Origin: Umbelopsis ramanniana AG
Taxonomy: Eukaryota; Mucoromycota; Umbelopsidomycetes; Umbelopsidales; Umbelopsidaceae
Length of the DNA: 64,000 nucleotides
Assembly: GCF_025399195.1 (NCBI RefSeq)
Contig: NW_026252103.1
Location: forward strand, 248,001-312,000
Direction: 5' to 3'
The number at the start of each line of letters is the position of its first letter. The stretch's first letter is position 1. Shown one piece after another: positions 23,896-34,700 of the stretch. Below the pieces are notes generated by a model that did no database searches, was not told the origin of the DNA, and was given only the letters and a program-made list of their open reading frames with translations. A program made the position numbers and the translations under genes.

Positions 23896-24833
23896 TCTAT
23901 TACGAGATAGGGTACCTTGTGAATGAAGGTAAATTGAGTTGTGATGTCTGAAGCCGGCCAAACATTCCCAGACTATTTATCTGTTTAGCTCACCCGCTAG
24001 TGATGAACGAACCTTTGTCATGTACCTGCACCTTCGGGATATTGCTTGCATAACATTTCGAGGTCGTAATATACACACAACCTTCTTTTCGCCTTATAGC
24101 TAGGATGACTTGCCTATGAGAGAATGTATTATTTCACTCCACCGTAGATTTACCCCGGAAAAGGAATGCATCGTAATTGTCCGCGTTGTACAAAGTGCAT
24201 GTAGCTAAATACGAGTAGATCCAAATGCTATATTCATTGATATACGGGGGATATGCAGAAGTATAGGGAAGCGCCGGTTCACACAAATTCGGATTAAATA
24301 CCTTTTGTGTATAATCCCTAGTGAATTTAACAGACAACATTCTATGCTTAGCGATTTCACGCCTCGGTACAGGCCGATCTCAATGTGAATATTTAGCGGG
24401 CGTATGCTGCCCAGTGCTTGGGATCGACATCCCCGTCACGTAGAAAAATATAAATCAAATGGATACATGCTGTATGACCGACATCTGCTTCTCACGACGG
24501 AAAATTCATGAGTGTAATTCCTCCATAGTGCCGCTACCTTGGTTTATTCTAATCAAATTATTCCGCGGCTACATAAAGTTCCTCACGTAATGCAACATAA
24601 GCAATCCGAGTATCCTAAAAACATGCAATACCTTACAGTCCCGCCAAACGCGGTTCACGACTTGCTAGCAAGTTTATTCCCAAAAAAAAAAAAAAAAATC
24701 ATGACATGCGCAAAAAAACAAAGTGGACGGCGACAGGCATTTCCAAATGGAATGGCCATATCATGCCCACTGAAGAAATAAAGCATTAAAAATGACTACA
24801 AAAAAAATGTCTATGTATTCGCCACCACTATGC
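23896..24833. other. 0.9-kb intergenic region upstream of GH51
   Basis: Holds the GH51 promoter and 5' UTR and the TRIC 3' UTR. A run of 16 A lies near 24680-24698. Short open frames (24134-24340, 24539-24781) have no family resemblance. Nothing else seen. Confidence 0.5.
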
Positions 24834-25817
24834 TCATTGATTCTTCTCCTTCTCAGCAGTCTTCTCGCTAACTTCCACAGTGTTTCTGCTCTGTAGTTGG
24901 TTGTTGATCATACGATACATTAGAGCACAGGTCATGAGGACAGCACTCCAAGCCTGGGCTTCAATGGGTTTGAGAACGTGATGTTCCATGCCTTGTGGGA
25001 AAAGCTCCTCAGATGTACTCAACATGTAGAAAAGAGCAACAACGAATGATGCCTTGAGATCAACGCCAGGAGCGAGCAAGACACGAGGAGTGGAGAAGGA
25101 CCATGTGTGTTGAGTAAGACGGAATGCATCTACAACGGAATAAATAGTTGAATATCTAGAAACCTAGATCACCTAACAATCAACATCTCGCTTGCTTACC
25201 TGCCCAAATACCACCTCCTCCACCGCAAAGGGTACCGCACAAGAGCATGGCTACATACTTGCCGGGTCCAATGTCACCCAGTCTAACACCATCAACACCG
25301 ATTTTAGCAACCGCAACACCACGCAAAACACCATCTGCAACGATAAGAATGGGCTGCAGAAGGGCTTGAGGAATAGCGTTAAGGAGGGAGAAAAAGTACT
25401 CGTTGGAGAATGTCAGGAAGTAGACTCCACTAGTAAAATAGCGCAAAAGCAACGTATTAGTTCTGATCGGCTTTTCATGTTCCTGAATTTTGTTTCACCC
25501 GTGAATCAATCGCTCGCCTGGGCTTACCCATAAACCGCCCAAAAAGCATCGTTGCGCAAGATACCAACTGGTTCACCTCTCAAGAGACAGACGGTAGAAC
25601 CACCACCAGCAGCCATCATTATGATAGCGAACAAACCCTGGAACCAACCAATACGGACATGGTTCTCCTTGAGGATATTTCTATAAGCTTGGGAGACTTG
25701 AACAGCGTGCAAGAAAGACAAAAGCGAAATGGAGCTGATGTAGGGAAGAGGGATGGGGAGGGTCAGCTCCGTCAGATAGAACACAGTGGACACAACGAGA
25801 TCAGTTATAGATGCCAT
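24834..25817 (-). CDS. TRIC-type trimeric intracellular cation channel (TMEM38-like)
   Basis: Predicted ER membrane potassium channel. Exons 25817-25528, 25429-25200 and 25129-24834 give 271 aa with about seven hydrophobic segments. Family-like blocks: FLHAVQVSQAYRNIL, then FQGLFAIIMMAAGGGSTVCL, where the GGG bend in a membrane helix is characteristic, then EPVGILRNDAFWAVYG, and a second half-repeat with KYVAMLLCGTLCGGGGGIW. The two Gly-rich segments fit the pseudo-repeat of TRIC proteins. The C-terminus is short and charged. TRIC homologues occur in animals, bacteria and archaea; fungal ones are less well studied, so the family call is good but the role is inferred. The start matches the first hydrophobic helix. 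Confidence 0.75.
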
Positions 25818-26255
25818 TGCAAGAACCCGGCTTGAAGATACCGCCCTCGCCTCTCAGATAAAAGTTTAAAAACGTCCTGTAATTTTATTGGTTGGTCAGC
25901 ATCCGAGAATCACCAGACTCTAGATCACGCGCGGTACAGGTGTTTGGAATTCACAGTTGGATGGACATTGCATTGCTCTCAAAGGAGCGTAGGTTGGATG
26001 TCATTAGTGCCAATACCTGTCACGTCAAGGATATAGTAGAGAGTACACTTTCTAACTTTGTCCACTTTCCAAAACCCGGCTTACGGCATTGAAGTTCCAG
26101 GGCTGACGCAAATGGTTCCGAACTTTTAGGCGGCCGCCGAGAAGTCACGGGACTGCATGTACAGGTATGAAGACGGTCGAATTTATCCGTGCTATGCAGG
26201 TATATATAAGCTATATGGTGAGTTTTCATCCATTATCCACAACACTAAAGAAAAG
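25818..26255. promoter_or_regulatory. divergent promoter region (TRIC / MDR oxidoreductase)
   Basis: 440 bp between divergent starts. A TATA-like TATATAAG lies at 26203-26210, about 50 bp before the MDR start codon. The long frame that reaches upstream of 26256 is likely leader sequence, since the conserved protein begins at 26256. Confidence 0.5.
26203..26210 (+). promoter_or_regulatory. TATA-like box
   Basis: TATATAAG sits 46-53 bp upstream of the MDR oxidoreductase ATG, in a reasonable place for a core promoter with a short leader. Confidence 0.4.
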
Positions 26256-27305
26256 ATGTCTCCTTCAAATAACGCTGCATGGCTAGAAGAAAAATTGGCC
26301 AAACCCTTGACTGTCAAGCCTGCCCCTTATACTCCTCCAGGTGCCAATGAGATCGTTGTCAAGAACCACGCCGTAGCCATCAACCCTGTGGATGCTTTTA
26401 TTCAAACCAGAGGTGATGTAGTCTTTGACTGGATCAAGTACCCTACGGTTATTGGTGTTGATTTGGCTGGTGAGGTTGTCGAAGTTGGTAGTGAAACAGC
26501 ATCGCGCTTCAAGATTGGTGACAGAGTCACTGGCGCGGGTTTGGGCACCATACCAGAACGCAACACCCCTGTGGAAGGAGCTTTCCAAAACTACACGGTT
26601 GTCCTTGCTGACTTGGCCACCAAAATCCCGGAATCCTTAAGTTACGCGCAGGCATCTGTACTTCCATTGTGTTTGGCTACTGCTGCCACTGGTCTTTTCG
26701 TCGAGGAATATCTTGGCTTGCAACTTCCAACAGAGCCTGCTCAACCATCCACTGGAAAGGCTCTTGTCATATGGGGAGGCTCCACAAGCGTTGGAAGCAA
26801 TGCCATTCAATTGGCTGTCGCTGCAGGTTACGAAGTGTTCACAACTGCTTCACCTAAAAATTTCAATTACGTGAAGAGTCTCGGTGCCAGCCAAGCCTTC
26901 GACTACAATGATGAAAATGTGGTTCAGAAAATGATCGACGTTTTGAAGGACAAGGAACTCGCTGGTGCTATGGCCATTGGAATGAACTCTCTCCATCCTT
27001 GTGCCACTATCCTGAGCAAGACTAAAGGAGCAAAATTCGTTGCCGACGTTATGGCCCCATCTGTAACGACCCCTATTCCAGAAGAATTAGGTGTAACTAG
27101 CAAATTTGTATTCGGCTCTAATCTGAAAAACGATGGCGTTGGTAAAGCTGTATTCCATACCTTCCTCGAAAAGGGTTTGGAATCTGGAAAGTTCATTGCT
27201 GCCCCAGAGGCTGAAATCGTTGGTCATGGTCTCGAGAGTATTCAGCTCGGATTCGATACTTTGTTGAAGGGCGTATCAGCAAAGAAGATCGTAATTACTT
27301 TATAG
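26256..27305 (+). CDS. zinc-independent MDR oxidoreductase (enoyl/quinone reductase-like, CipB type)
   Basis: Single-exon, 349-aa NAD(P)H-dependent reductase of the medium-chain family. The GroES-like half has VAINPVDAFIQTRGD, YPTVIGVDLAGEVVEVG and FKIGDRVTG; the Rossmann half has ALVIWGGSTSVGSNAIQLAV and FTTASPKNFNYVKSLGA. The catalytic and structural zinc ligands of true alcohol dehydrogenases are missing, so a quinone or enoyl reductase activity is expected. It resembles the fungal zinc-binding-dehydrogenase-like proteins often called CipB and the trans-acting enoyl reductases, but there is no biosynthetic cluster around it. The ATG at 26256 was preferred over a weaker upstream frame start at 26157 because MSPSNNAAWLEEK leads directly into the conserved domain. 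The substrate is unknown. Confidence 0.88.
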   Translation: MSPSNNAAWLEEKLAKPLTVKPAPYTPPGANEIVVKNHAVAINPVDAFIQTRGDVVFDWIKYPTVIGVDLAGEVVEVGSETASRFKIGDRVTGAGLGTIPERNTPVEGAFQNYTVVLADLATKIPESLSYAQASVLPLCLATAATGLFVEEYLGLQLPTEPAQPSTGKALVIWGGSTSVGSNAIQLAVAAGYEVFTTASPKNFNYVKSLGASQAFDYNDENVVQKMIDVLKDKELAGAMAIGMNSLHPCATILSKTKGAKFVADVMAPSVTTPIPEELGVTSKFVFGSNLKNDGVGKAVFHTFLEKGLESGKFIAAPEAEIVGHGLESIQLGFDTLLKGVSAKKIVITL

Positions 27306-28007
27306 TAGTTAACCCATGAGCCACGACTGACTGTTTCTATTCCCTTGTGTTAAATCTTTATATCTTGATGCTGTAGGAAATTCATGTTGTAACAAAAATG
27401 AAATAAAGAAATAGGTATATTTTTGAAAAAAAAAAAAAGGTTTTTTACCGAAAGCTAGCTAAGATAAAATCATGACCACCCAACGATTCATTGTGTCGGG
27501 TATCCTCAGGACATTTCCTTTTCCGGGATTGTCAAAAGCACGGTCATGACGTCAACGTTCTTTCTGTTCTTCCAGATCAAATTACAGAATAATTAAAAAA
27601 AAAAATTAAACACGTATAGGTTGTCTGAAATGGAACTGACAAAGCAAACTATATATCATGCTACAAGATTATTAAACAAGTGAAGCAATGAGACAATACC
27701 ATAGACCGAATGCAAGACGCTTTGTAAGTAATATTGCAAAAAGAACATTTCGAGTTCTTAATGCTTTTGATGATAGGTGGAAAGAAAATTGAACGAAATA
27801 TCAACATCAAAAGGTATATTTGCGTGGACTGAATGGAAGTGACTGAAGTGACTAATGAAAAGCGTAAATGAATGGCGATCAAACGAGGGACTCAGTCACT
27901 CCCATGCTGTCCATAGTCTATCATTTCTTCGGATCATGCAAATATAATTTTATACCCCCCGGCCCTATTCACGTCAAATTATACTATCCGTCCTATTTTT
28001 CTCACCC
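27306..28007. other. 0.7-kb intergenic region upstream of the OCD-family gene
   Basis: Contains AATAAAG at about 27401, probably the MDR poly(A) signal, A-rich runs near 27430 and 27595, a perfect CRE-type palindrome at 27547-27554 and A/T-rich sequence near 27945. No gene recognised. Confidence 0.5.
27547..27554. promoter_or_regulatory. CRE-type palindrome TGACGTCA
   Basis: Perfect eight-base palindrome recognised by ATF/CREB bZIP factors, about 450 bp upstream of the OCD-family start. Such a site can arise by chance, so function is unproven. Confidence 0.3.
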
Positions 28008-29103
28008 ATGCCATCACTAAGAGTTTTGTCCAAAGATCAAGTTGATCTCCTTTTGCAGCGATCAAGCAATCCCAATGTTTCGTCAGAGCTTGAGATCATC
28101 AACCTTATGGCTGAGATCTTTTCTGCCTACAGCTTTTCACCGGAAAAGGTGCAATCGCCACATAGAGTTACCATTCAGACTCCAAACCACACTGTGCTCT
28201 ATATGCCATCGCGTGTAGACGGTATGGGTACCGCGATGAAGGTGGTGAGTGTTCCCAAGAACGGCAAAGGAGGATTGCCTTCAAATATTTTGGTCTTGGA
28301 CGAAGAAACCGGCAACCTTCGTGCAGTGGTGAATGCCGCAGCGTTGACGGCTATCCGCACAGCGGCAGGCAAGTCGGGAAAGAGCTTTATGAAGATGATT
28401 GAAATGACTTACTGACATTTCTATATAACATGAAGGCTCTGCACTGGCCACTAAGCTTCTCGCATCCCCCAATGCATCTAATTTGGTGGTGTTTGGAGCG
28501 GGAGCACAAGCTATTGCACATGTTGACTTACTCGTAGCTGTACGGCCATCCATCCGCCACGTTCATGTGTGGAATCGATCCAAGGAACGTCTGGAGCCCG
28601 TTCTTATCTTGTTGCGTGAGAAGCATCCATGCATCACCTTCACCGGTTTGGTCGGCCAAGATACAACTCTGGAGGAAGCTGTTCGAAACGCACACATCAT
28701 ATGCACATGCACCAATAGCTATGTACCCATTTTCGACGGCCACTGGGTCCAGCCGGGAACTCACATCAACAGTGTCGGCTCGTATACGCTTGACATGGAG
28801 GAAATCGATCAAACAACCGTTGGTCTTCCGCGCAAAATTGTCGTAGACTCTCGAGACGCTTGTAAGATAGAAGCTGGAGAGCACGTTAGAGCTGTCAACG
28901 AAGGCCAGCGCAACCCTGACACAGATTGGGTGGAAGTTGGCGCCTTGGTCAAGCACCCCGAGCTCATCAAGCAGGTCAGAGAAACGGAAGATGATGTTAC
29001 TATATTCAAAAGTGTCGGTGTTAGTGCTCAAGACGTTGCCATTGCTGAAATGATTGTGAGGCGAGCAGAGAAAGACAACATTGGACAGATGGTAGAAAAC
29101 TAG
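28008..29103 (+). CDS. ornithine cyclodeaminase / mu-crystallin family protein
   Basis: NAD(P)-binding protein of 342 aa that may act as a ketimine reductase, ornithine cyclodeaminase or amino-acid dehydrogenase. Exons 28008-28368 and 28436-29103. The intron begins with GC rather than GT (CAG then GCAAGT) and ends with AAG; this join restores the family block LRAVVNAAALTAIRTAAG followed by SALATKLLA. Without splicing the frame stops soon after. Other motifs: VTIQTPNHTVLYMPS, MGTAMKVVSVP, the Rossmann loop VVFGAGAQAIAHV, VHVWNRS, AHIICTCTNS, and PGTHINSVGSY. The substrate cannot be fixed from sequence. No partner genes for ornithine or siderophore metabolism are nearby. Confidence 0.87.
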
Positions 29104-29741
29104 AAGATTTCGTATATAATCGATTTTTATTGCATAAATTTGACATGAAATGATAGCTAATGCTACAAAGTTAAAACAAATGAAGATGGGTGTATACATC
29201 CTAATTGTTTTCACTCTAAAGCTAAAAGTTCACCTACTGGAAAAGAAATAATCGTATTAGTACGATTGATCTTTCAACACAAATAACAAGTCATTGGACG
29301 CAAGGACAAGGACATGTTCATGGTAGATTCGAAGAGACTCAGAATAGTTGCGTTCGCATCAGTCGTCTCTCTTCCATTTTTAAAGAGGCACGAAGTCAGT
29401 GCTTGACTCTAAATGCATCTCATCACCACTTCTTCTCACTACATGAAATGTGTCTTGCCTAGCGTCACTGTCGAGATGAGCTCTTACCTTGGAAAAATTA
29501 GTTGCTGAACGGTTAAAAAATGGGTTAAACAATGTCAACAGCGAAGCTTTTTTATAACGAGGGCCAGAAGAAAAATTTTTGGGGCTTTTTTTGGGGACTG
29601 TCTTTTCTACCACTGCTCAGATTTTGGAAATTCAAAGCCCGGCAAGAGCCACTGAACAATGCTTCCAAACCCTTTTTCTTCTGTAGCTCTTTTACCAAAG
29701 TCTCCTTCCATTTTTGAAGAGGTTGAGGTCGCTCACAAGCC
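29104..29741. other. 0.6-kb intergenic region
   Basis: Lies between the OCD-family gene and the MBOAT gene, both plus strand. It should hold the acyltransferase promoter and leader, which is C/T-rich just before 29742. No other content recognised. Confidence 0.5.
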
Positions 29742-31630
29742 ATGTTTCTCGATCCATACTTTGACCAGGCTGGAAAGGTGATGGAGATGCCACCAGACCA
29801 TCTTAAGATTGTCTTCTCCATCTTCATGACTTACCCGTATGCCTACTTGTATAACCGGCTGCCCAATAATCCAAATATCAAGCACTTGTATTCCATTGTT
29901 TTGACATGCGTTACGATGCTCTGGTTTCACCGAATATATGAAGGTTTTGCACATATCATCATCAGCTCTATCATCACGTTGGTTGTTACGAAATATTACA
30001 AGGATAAGCGTATGCCATGGGTTAACTTTGTTTTGCTCATGATTCATATGTCTATAAGGTAGGAGACATCATACCACCATCATTTGGGGTACATTAGGCG
30101 ATAGCACGTGTTACGTAACTGAGGTCTTGACTGGGGGGCATTATGGTTTTAGATACTAACCTTTCTGCAAAACATAGTCACATCCAGCGCCAACGACAAG
30201 GTCACCTTGGCGACGATCAGTTTGATCATACGGGTCCTCAAATGGTATTGGTCATAAAACTGACTTCTTTTGCGTTCAACGTGTTTGACGCTACCCAACC
30301 TTCCGAGGTCAGTATTTTTTATTTTTTTTTGCTCAGCGAGATCTACCTCCGACAGCCCCTGGAAAACATTCACCCTAAATCTGTTCAAATGTTCTCAGAA
30401 ATTGACTGACTACAACAAGACAATGATGGTCCGAGAGTTCCCGAGCCTTATTGAGTACTATGGATGGGTATTGTTCTTTGGTGGCTTTATTGCTGGTCCG
30501 GCCAACGAGTATATGGATTATAAGCGATTTGTGACTATGGAAGTCTTCCGAGATGCCAATGGAAAGATTGTTCGCCCCTCGGCCACCAAAGCTACCTTGA
30601 AACTTTTTGCTCAGGGGTTGTTTTTCATATTGATCTTGGCCACAGTTGCACCTCATTTCTCTTATTTCGAATGTTTAAAACCTTGGTACTTGGAAATGCC
30701 GTTCTGGAAGCGGTTCTTGTTCATTCAAGCCGCAGGTTTCTCTTCCCGTGTAAAGTACTATGCCGTTTGGCTTTTGGCAGAAGGCGCATGTGTACTTTGT
30801 GGTCTTGGATTCAATGGATATGATAAGGATGGCAAGGCTCGGTGGAACAGAGTCAGTAACATTCGTCCTTTCACCTATGAGACGGGTGAAAGTATCAAGG
30901 TGTTGTTGGAATCTTGGAATATGCGTACCAATGTGTGGTTGAAAAACTATGGTAGGATGATCAGATGTATTGTCAATCTTACCCTTTTTCTTTTCGTATT
31001 GACTTTTTTTTTTTCGTGTTTTAGTGTATTTGAGAGTTTCTAAGGGTAAACCAGGATTTGGTGCGACGGTCGCTACCTTTGCCACATCTGCTCTATGGCA
31101 TGGGTTCCATCCTGGATACTACTGTAAGTGATGCCACTCTTTTCTGCACACCTAAAGACGAAAAAAGCTAATCATGGTTCAACCTATAACTTTTAGTAAC
31201 GTTCGTATCAGGATCATTGGTGCAGAATGTAGCCAAGAAGTTGCGTCGTCTAGTGCGACCCTTCTTCTTTACACCCGACTTGAAACATCCTCTTCCAACA
31301 AAGCGCATCTACGATCTTTATGGATACATTGCCTCGCAGTCCTCCATTAACATGATTGCTGGACCTTTTCTGGTTCTAGAACTGAATGGATCTCTTCGTG
31401 TATGGAAATCAGTTTACTTTTACGTTCATGTAGCCGTCTTTGTCATTGAAGGCCTGTTTGCCGCTGGACTGGGTAAGAAGTTGAAAGAAGTTCAAAAGAC
31501 GAGAGCAGAAAAGGCGGGCGTCCAGCTGCAGGAGATCAAACCTCGCGATGACAAGGTGATTGTCAGTGAAGTAGGCGTGGAGTTTGCCGATGAAGGCGGC
31601 GTTAGAGTCGGCAAGAAGAAGCTTCAATAG
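29742..31630 (+). CDS. MBOAT lysophospholipid acyltransferase (ALE1/LPCAT type)
   Basis: Polytopic ER enzyme that re-acylates lysophospholipids with acyl-CoA (Lands cycle). Exons 29742-30058, 30178-30307, 30399-30951, 31025-31123 and 31197-31630 give 510 aa. Signatures: PPDHLKIVFSIFMTYPYAY near the start, EYYGWVLFFGGFIAGPANEY, then the MBOAT active region SWNMRTNVWLKNYVYLRV (conserved Asn) and TSALWHGFHPGYYL with the catalytic His. About ten hydrophobic segments are present. The tail is lysine-rich and may end in an ER-retrieval-like signal (KKKLQ). The second exon is the least certain, but its joins keep frame and match the loop HTGPQMVLVIKLTSFA of the family. It sits in the same window as choline kinase and a DDHD phospholipase, though not adjacent to them. 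Confidence 0.92.
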
Positions 31631-32364
31631 GTAGCCTCATCTACATAGCATCATTACTTAAATTACTATCATCGACATATAGAATATTATACACCGTGTC
31701 AATGAAAACTGTTAAACCCAGGTTACTCAATCCTAAAATGGGCAATTAGACTTCAGTTTGCGTAGTTCGAAAGGCATCACCATAAAGGAAATGTCTAGCG
31801 GAGACCCTGCATGCTGCCATTTTCGATAAAACAATGGCTGGCCCACTAAGACATCAAAGAAAGCGTCACATTTATAATTTTGGATCTTTCACAAGAAAAA
31901 AAAAAGAAGAAGAAGGTATACAAATGAAAATAATGCTCCATGCTGAGCGGCCTGGATCGACCTTCTATCCACCAAAAGAAACAGGACATGAACAATTGTG
32001 AGAAGACATTAGAAGAAGATCATAAAGAAGAAAAAAAACCATTAAAAATAAGTGTGGTGTTGCTATAGAAGGTAGGGGTAGGCGGCAAAAGGGAAACGTT
32101 ACTTGTCTTCCATCCAGTATCTCATAATATGGATGACAAAAAATGTATACAGCTGGGCTTGACGAAGCATAGAGATACGAAATAACCAAAAATGAGTATG
32201 ACTGACCGGAGGCTGCTTCTTGATAGAAAACGACAGTAGGTCAAGGTAAACGTGTGAGAGTGATATAGATAAGGTGGGGCTAAAATACTTGCGGCCAGAA
32301 AAAATATGTAACAGTCTGGCAGGGGCAGAGAGGGGATAATGAGAATAAAAACGCGTGTTCAGCC
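31631..32364. other. convergent 3' region (acyltransferase / MADS)
   Basis: 0.7 kb between two converging stop codons. A/T-rich with an A-run near 31896 and AAGAAG purine repeats. No gene or RNA recognised. Confidence 0.5.
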
Positions 32365-33422
32365 CTATTTCTTTTCACTGCCTTTGCCTGGGGCGCCTTG
32401 TGAATTCCAATATTGGCTTGGGCCAATGTTGTACTGTTGTTGCTGACTCTGACTTGGTGGATACATTTGACTATCATTTGGTTGAGACTGTTGATACTGC
32501 GTATACTGTGGTGTTGTCATGTAGTTTGGCGGCATGGGAGGATATTGGCCATACGACATGTTCATTTGATAAGCGGCATTATTCGGGTTATGTATCTGGG
32601 AAAAGAGTTTAATTTAGTAACAGTAGGAAATGGGATCTGCCACCTTTGGCATGGAACACACGCCATTGCTAAGCTATGCCACTCTTCACACCCCTGTCTC
32701 CAGAGGATGCTCTCTCCAACATCTTACCTTACGGTCATCTCTGTACAAACCGTCACCTGAATTATCCACTTGCGCGGTCGTTTCACTATAAGATGCCGAT
32801 GGTGGTGCGGCTTGAGAAGCAGACGATCTTGGTTGCTGTAAACGGGAAGTGGAGCGGTCAGTATCAAAGAGTGGAGCACGCGTGAAAACACACTATCAAA
32901 ATGAAGGACTCACTGGTGAAGGGGGTTCTGCAGAAGCGGAAGGGACGTCTGGAGCATTTAAGCACGACTGAATCAAGTTCTTTCCTTCAGGTTTAGTTAC
33001 TAGTGGCTGCAGTTTTGGCGTTGTAAACGTATAGACAAGTCCTGTTTCGGATACTACCAAAAGCAGCACCTGAGTTCCTGTCAGAGTGGACAGTTCATAT
33101 GCCTGCAAAACTCCAGTCGTTAGTTACAAAAGTGCTATTGCACCGAGTCTTGCACGAGGGGGCTTCATGTCATCACCTTCTTCATAATACCAGCTTTTCG
33201 TTTCGAGAATGTAATGTGTCTCCTTGATTTGTCTTCAATGAACTCAATCTTGATCTTGCGACGTCCCGTACGCTTTTCGGGTTTTGAGTCTCCGTCGTCA
33301 CTGTCATCTTCATCCAGTCCAAGGTCTTCGTGTTTCTGTATTCGTTCATCTATCGTCATTCTTCGTCCTCCTTGAGGCGAAACGTTCTGTCCGATCTGTG
33401 TCGGTTGGTTCAGCTGACTCAT
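32365..33422 (-). CDS. SRF/MCM1-type MADS-box transcription factor
   Basis: DNA-binding factor that recognises CArG/MCM1 boxes. Exons 33422-33177, 33102-32914, 32835-32728 and 32595-32365 give 257 aa; every intron is phase 0. After an acidic segment (DLGLDEDDSDDGDSKPEKR) comes the MADS box, beginning GRRKIKIEFIEDKSRRHITF and continuing SKRKAGIMKKAYELSTLTGT, then LLVVSETGLVYTFTTPKLQP of the SAM dimer region. The first intron cuts the MADS box between MKK and AYEL. The C-terminus is Gln/Pro/Tyr-rich (YTQYQQSQPNDSQMYPP), as in Mcm1 and Umc1 activation domains. The frame stays open upstream to 33701 through a pyrimidine-rich leader, but the ATG at 33422 is the sensible start. Confidence 0.93.
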
Positions 33423-34700
33423 GCCCACAAAAGTCTGCGGGTGAGAGTATGTATTTGGATAGTTCGATGACTGAATGATGGGCAATTGGATAGAGAGAAG
33501 ATAGGAGAGAGAGAGAGAAGGGAGGAGAGAAAAAAGAGAAAGAAAGCGATTAGACAGTAGGTAGCGTTTTAGGGAAAATAGGATGGGCCAAGCTTGTAGG
33601 AAAGTTCTAAAGTCTTTTTTTTTTTTTTTTTTTCTCGCTGGATGATGATGGCTCGCAAAAAGTACACAACAGTTTACCCCCCGCGCACACACAATACACA
33701 TGCGCTACGTCTATTGGGGATCAAGCCGACAAAGATGATAAGAGGAGAAGCGACTTGCGAGGGTGGCGCCGTGTGAATCCCTCCCCCGTTCAGTTCCCCT
33801 TGTTTAAACTACCGCATATCCTTGTATACATTTTCTTGCCATGCCTATTTTTGATCCCTGGTGAACGAGTCATCAATAGCTTTTTGGCTATCGATGACAT
33901 CAAGTCCATTATAGTAGTTCGCGTCATCAGCATTCTTTAAAGCAAAAGACATTGGTTTTTTAAATGAAAAGACGATGTCCATCAACACCAAGAAGATCCC
34001 CAGCTCAACCCCCTCTCCGTTTTGTGCGCCGGCACTATGGATCGCCGCTTCATAAATCCACCTGAACAGAGTTATTGATTACACCGACTTTTTTCATTTC
34101 ATTCTTTGTAATATTTTATCGTCGGTATCTTCATTTAGTGCCACACAAGCAAAAGCCACCTTGTAAAAAGTCCTGTAACTGATCACACACGAACCCAAAA
34201 AAAAAAAAATATATCTCACACCGACCCCGAATCAAACAAGTGTGGGGTCAATAAAAACCACGCTGAAGGGATAGCGAAGATCTCACATGCCCAAAGCAGA
34301 AGGAGCCAGCGATATTCCCTCCAACAGCGCTGCTTTGACCGCCTGCGTGGAATAGGTCGGAAAAAAGTTTTTATTTCATTTTACTGGTTGTTCCCTTGAA
34401 TCTACTGAATTCATACTACTAGATAAGTTGTGGGAAGTCATGTGCCGTGAACCTGGGTACTCATCTAAGTTGGGGTGATGGTAGTGCGGGCGTCAAGGAT
34501 CTGTAGCGGATGAAAGGCATAAGTTGCATAGTCGTTATCTCCGCAAGCGAGAATATAAAATATTGCAAAGCCTCTCTATTCGAACCTCCGGATGGATTTT
34601 ACGAGCAATGCACTTTCGATATCGTCTTTTTTAATTTTATTATGATTTGTCTTCCTTCTGCCGTCACTTTTACCAAAAAACGTTGGTGTCACATCCCTGG
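33423..34700. other. 1.3-kb intergenic region with polypurine/polypyrimidine leader
   Basis: MADS promoter and 5' UTR, then the chitin-synthase 3' UTR. A purine-rich stretch (pyrimidine-rich on the coding strand) spans about 33490-33547, and an 18-nt T run (A run on the coding strand) lies at about 33616-33633. Nothing coding recognised between 33700 and 34700. Confidence 0.5.
33490..33547. repeat. GA-rich polypurine tract in the MADS leader
   Basis: Nearly pure A/G sequence including a (GA)n core, read as CT-rich on the coding strand 70-125 nt upstream of the MADS start codon. CT-rich leaders are common near fungal transcription starts. Confidence 0.6.

Noticed and set aside
26157-26255. 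N-terminal extension of the MDR oxidoreductase
   Set aside because: It overlaps the TATA-like region and adds non-conserved residues; the family N-terminus starts at 26256.
28528-29214. 228-codon open frame on the minus strand
   Set aside because: Fully antisense to the conserved OCD-family exon and lacking any recognisable motif.
33423-33701. Upstream extension of the MADS-box frame
   Set aside because: It translates a CT-rich leader and an A run into Leu/Ser/Lys-rich sequence with no conservation expected.
34575-34600. ATTCGAACCTCC word resembling a tRNA B box
   Set aside because: It lacks the invariant GG before TTC and any cloverleaf partner.
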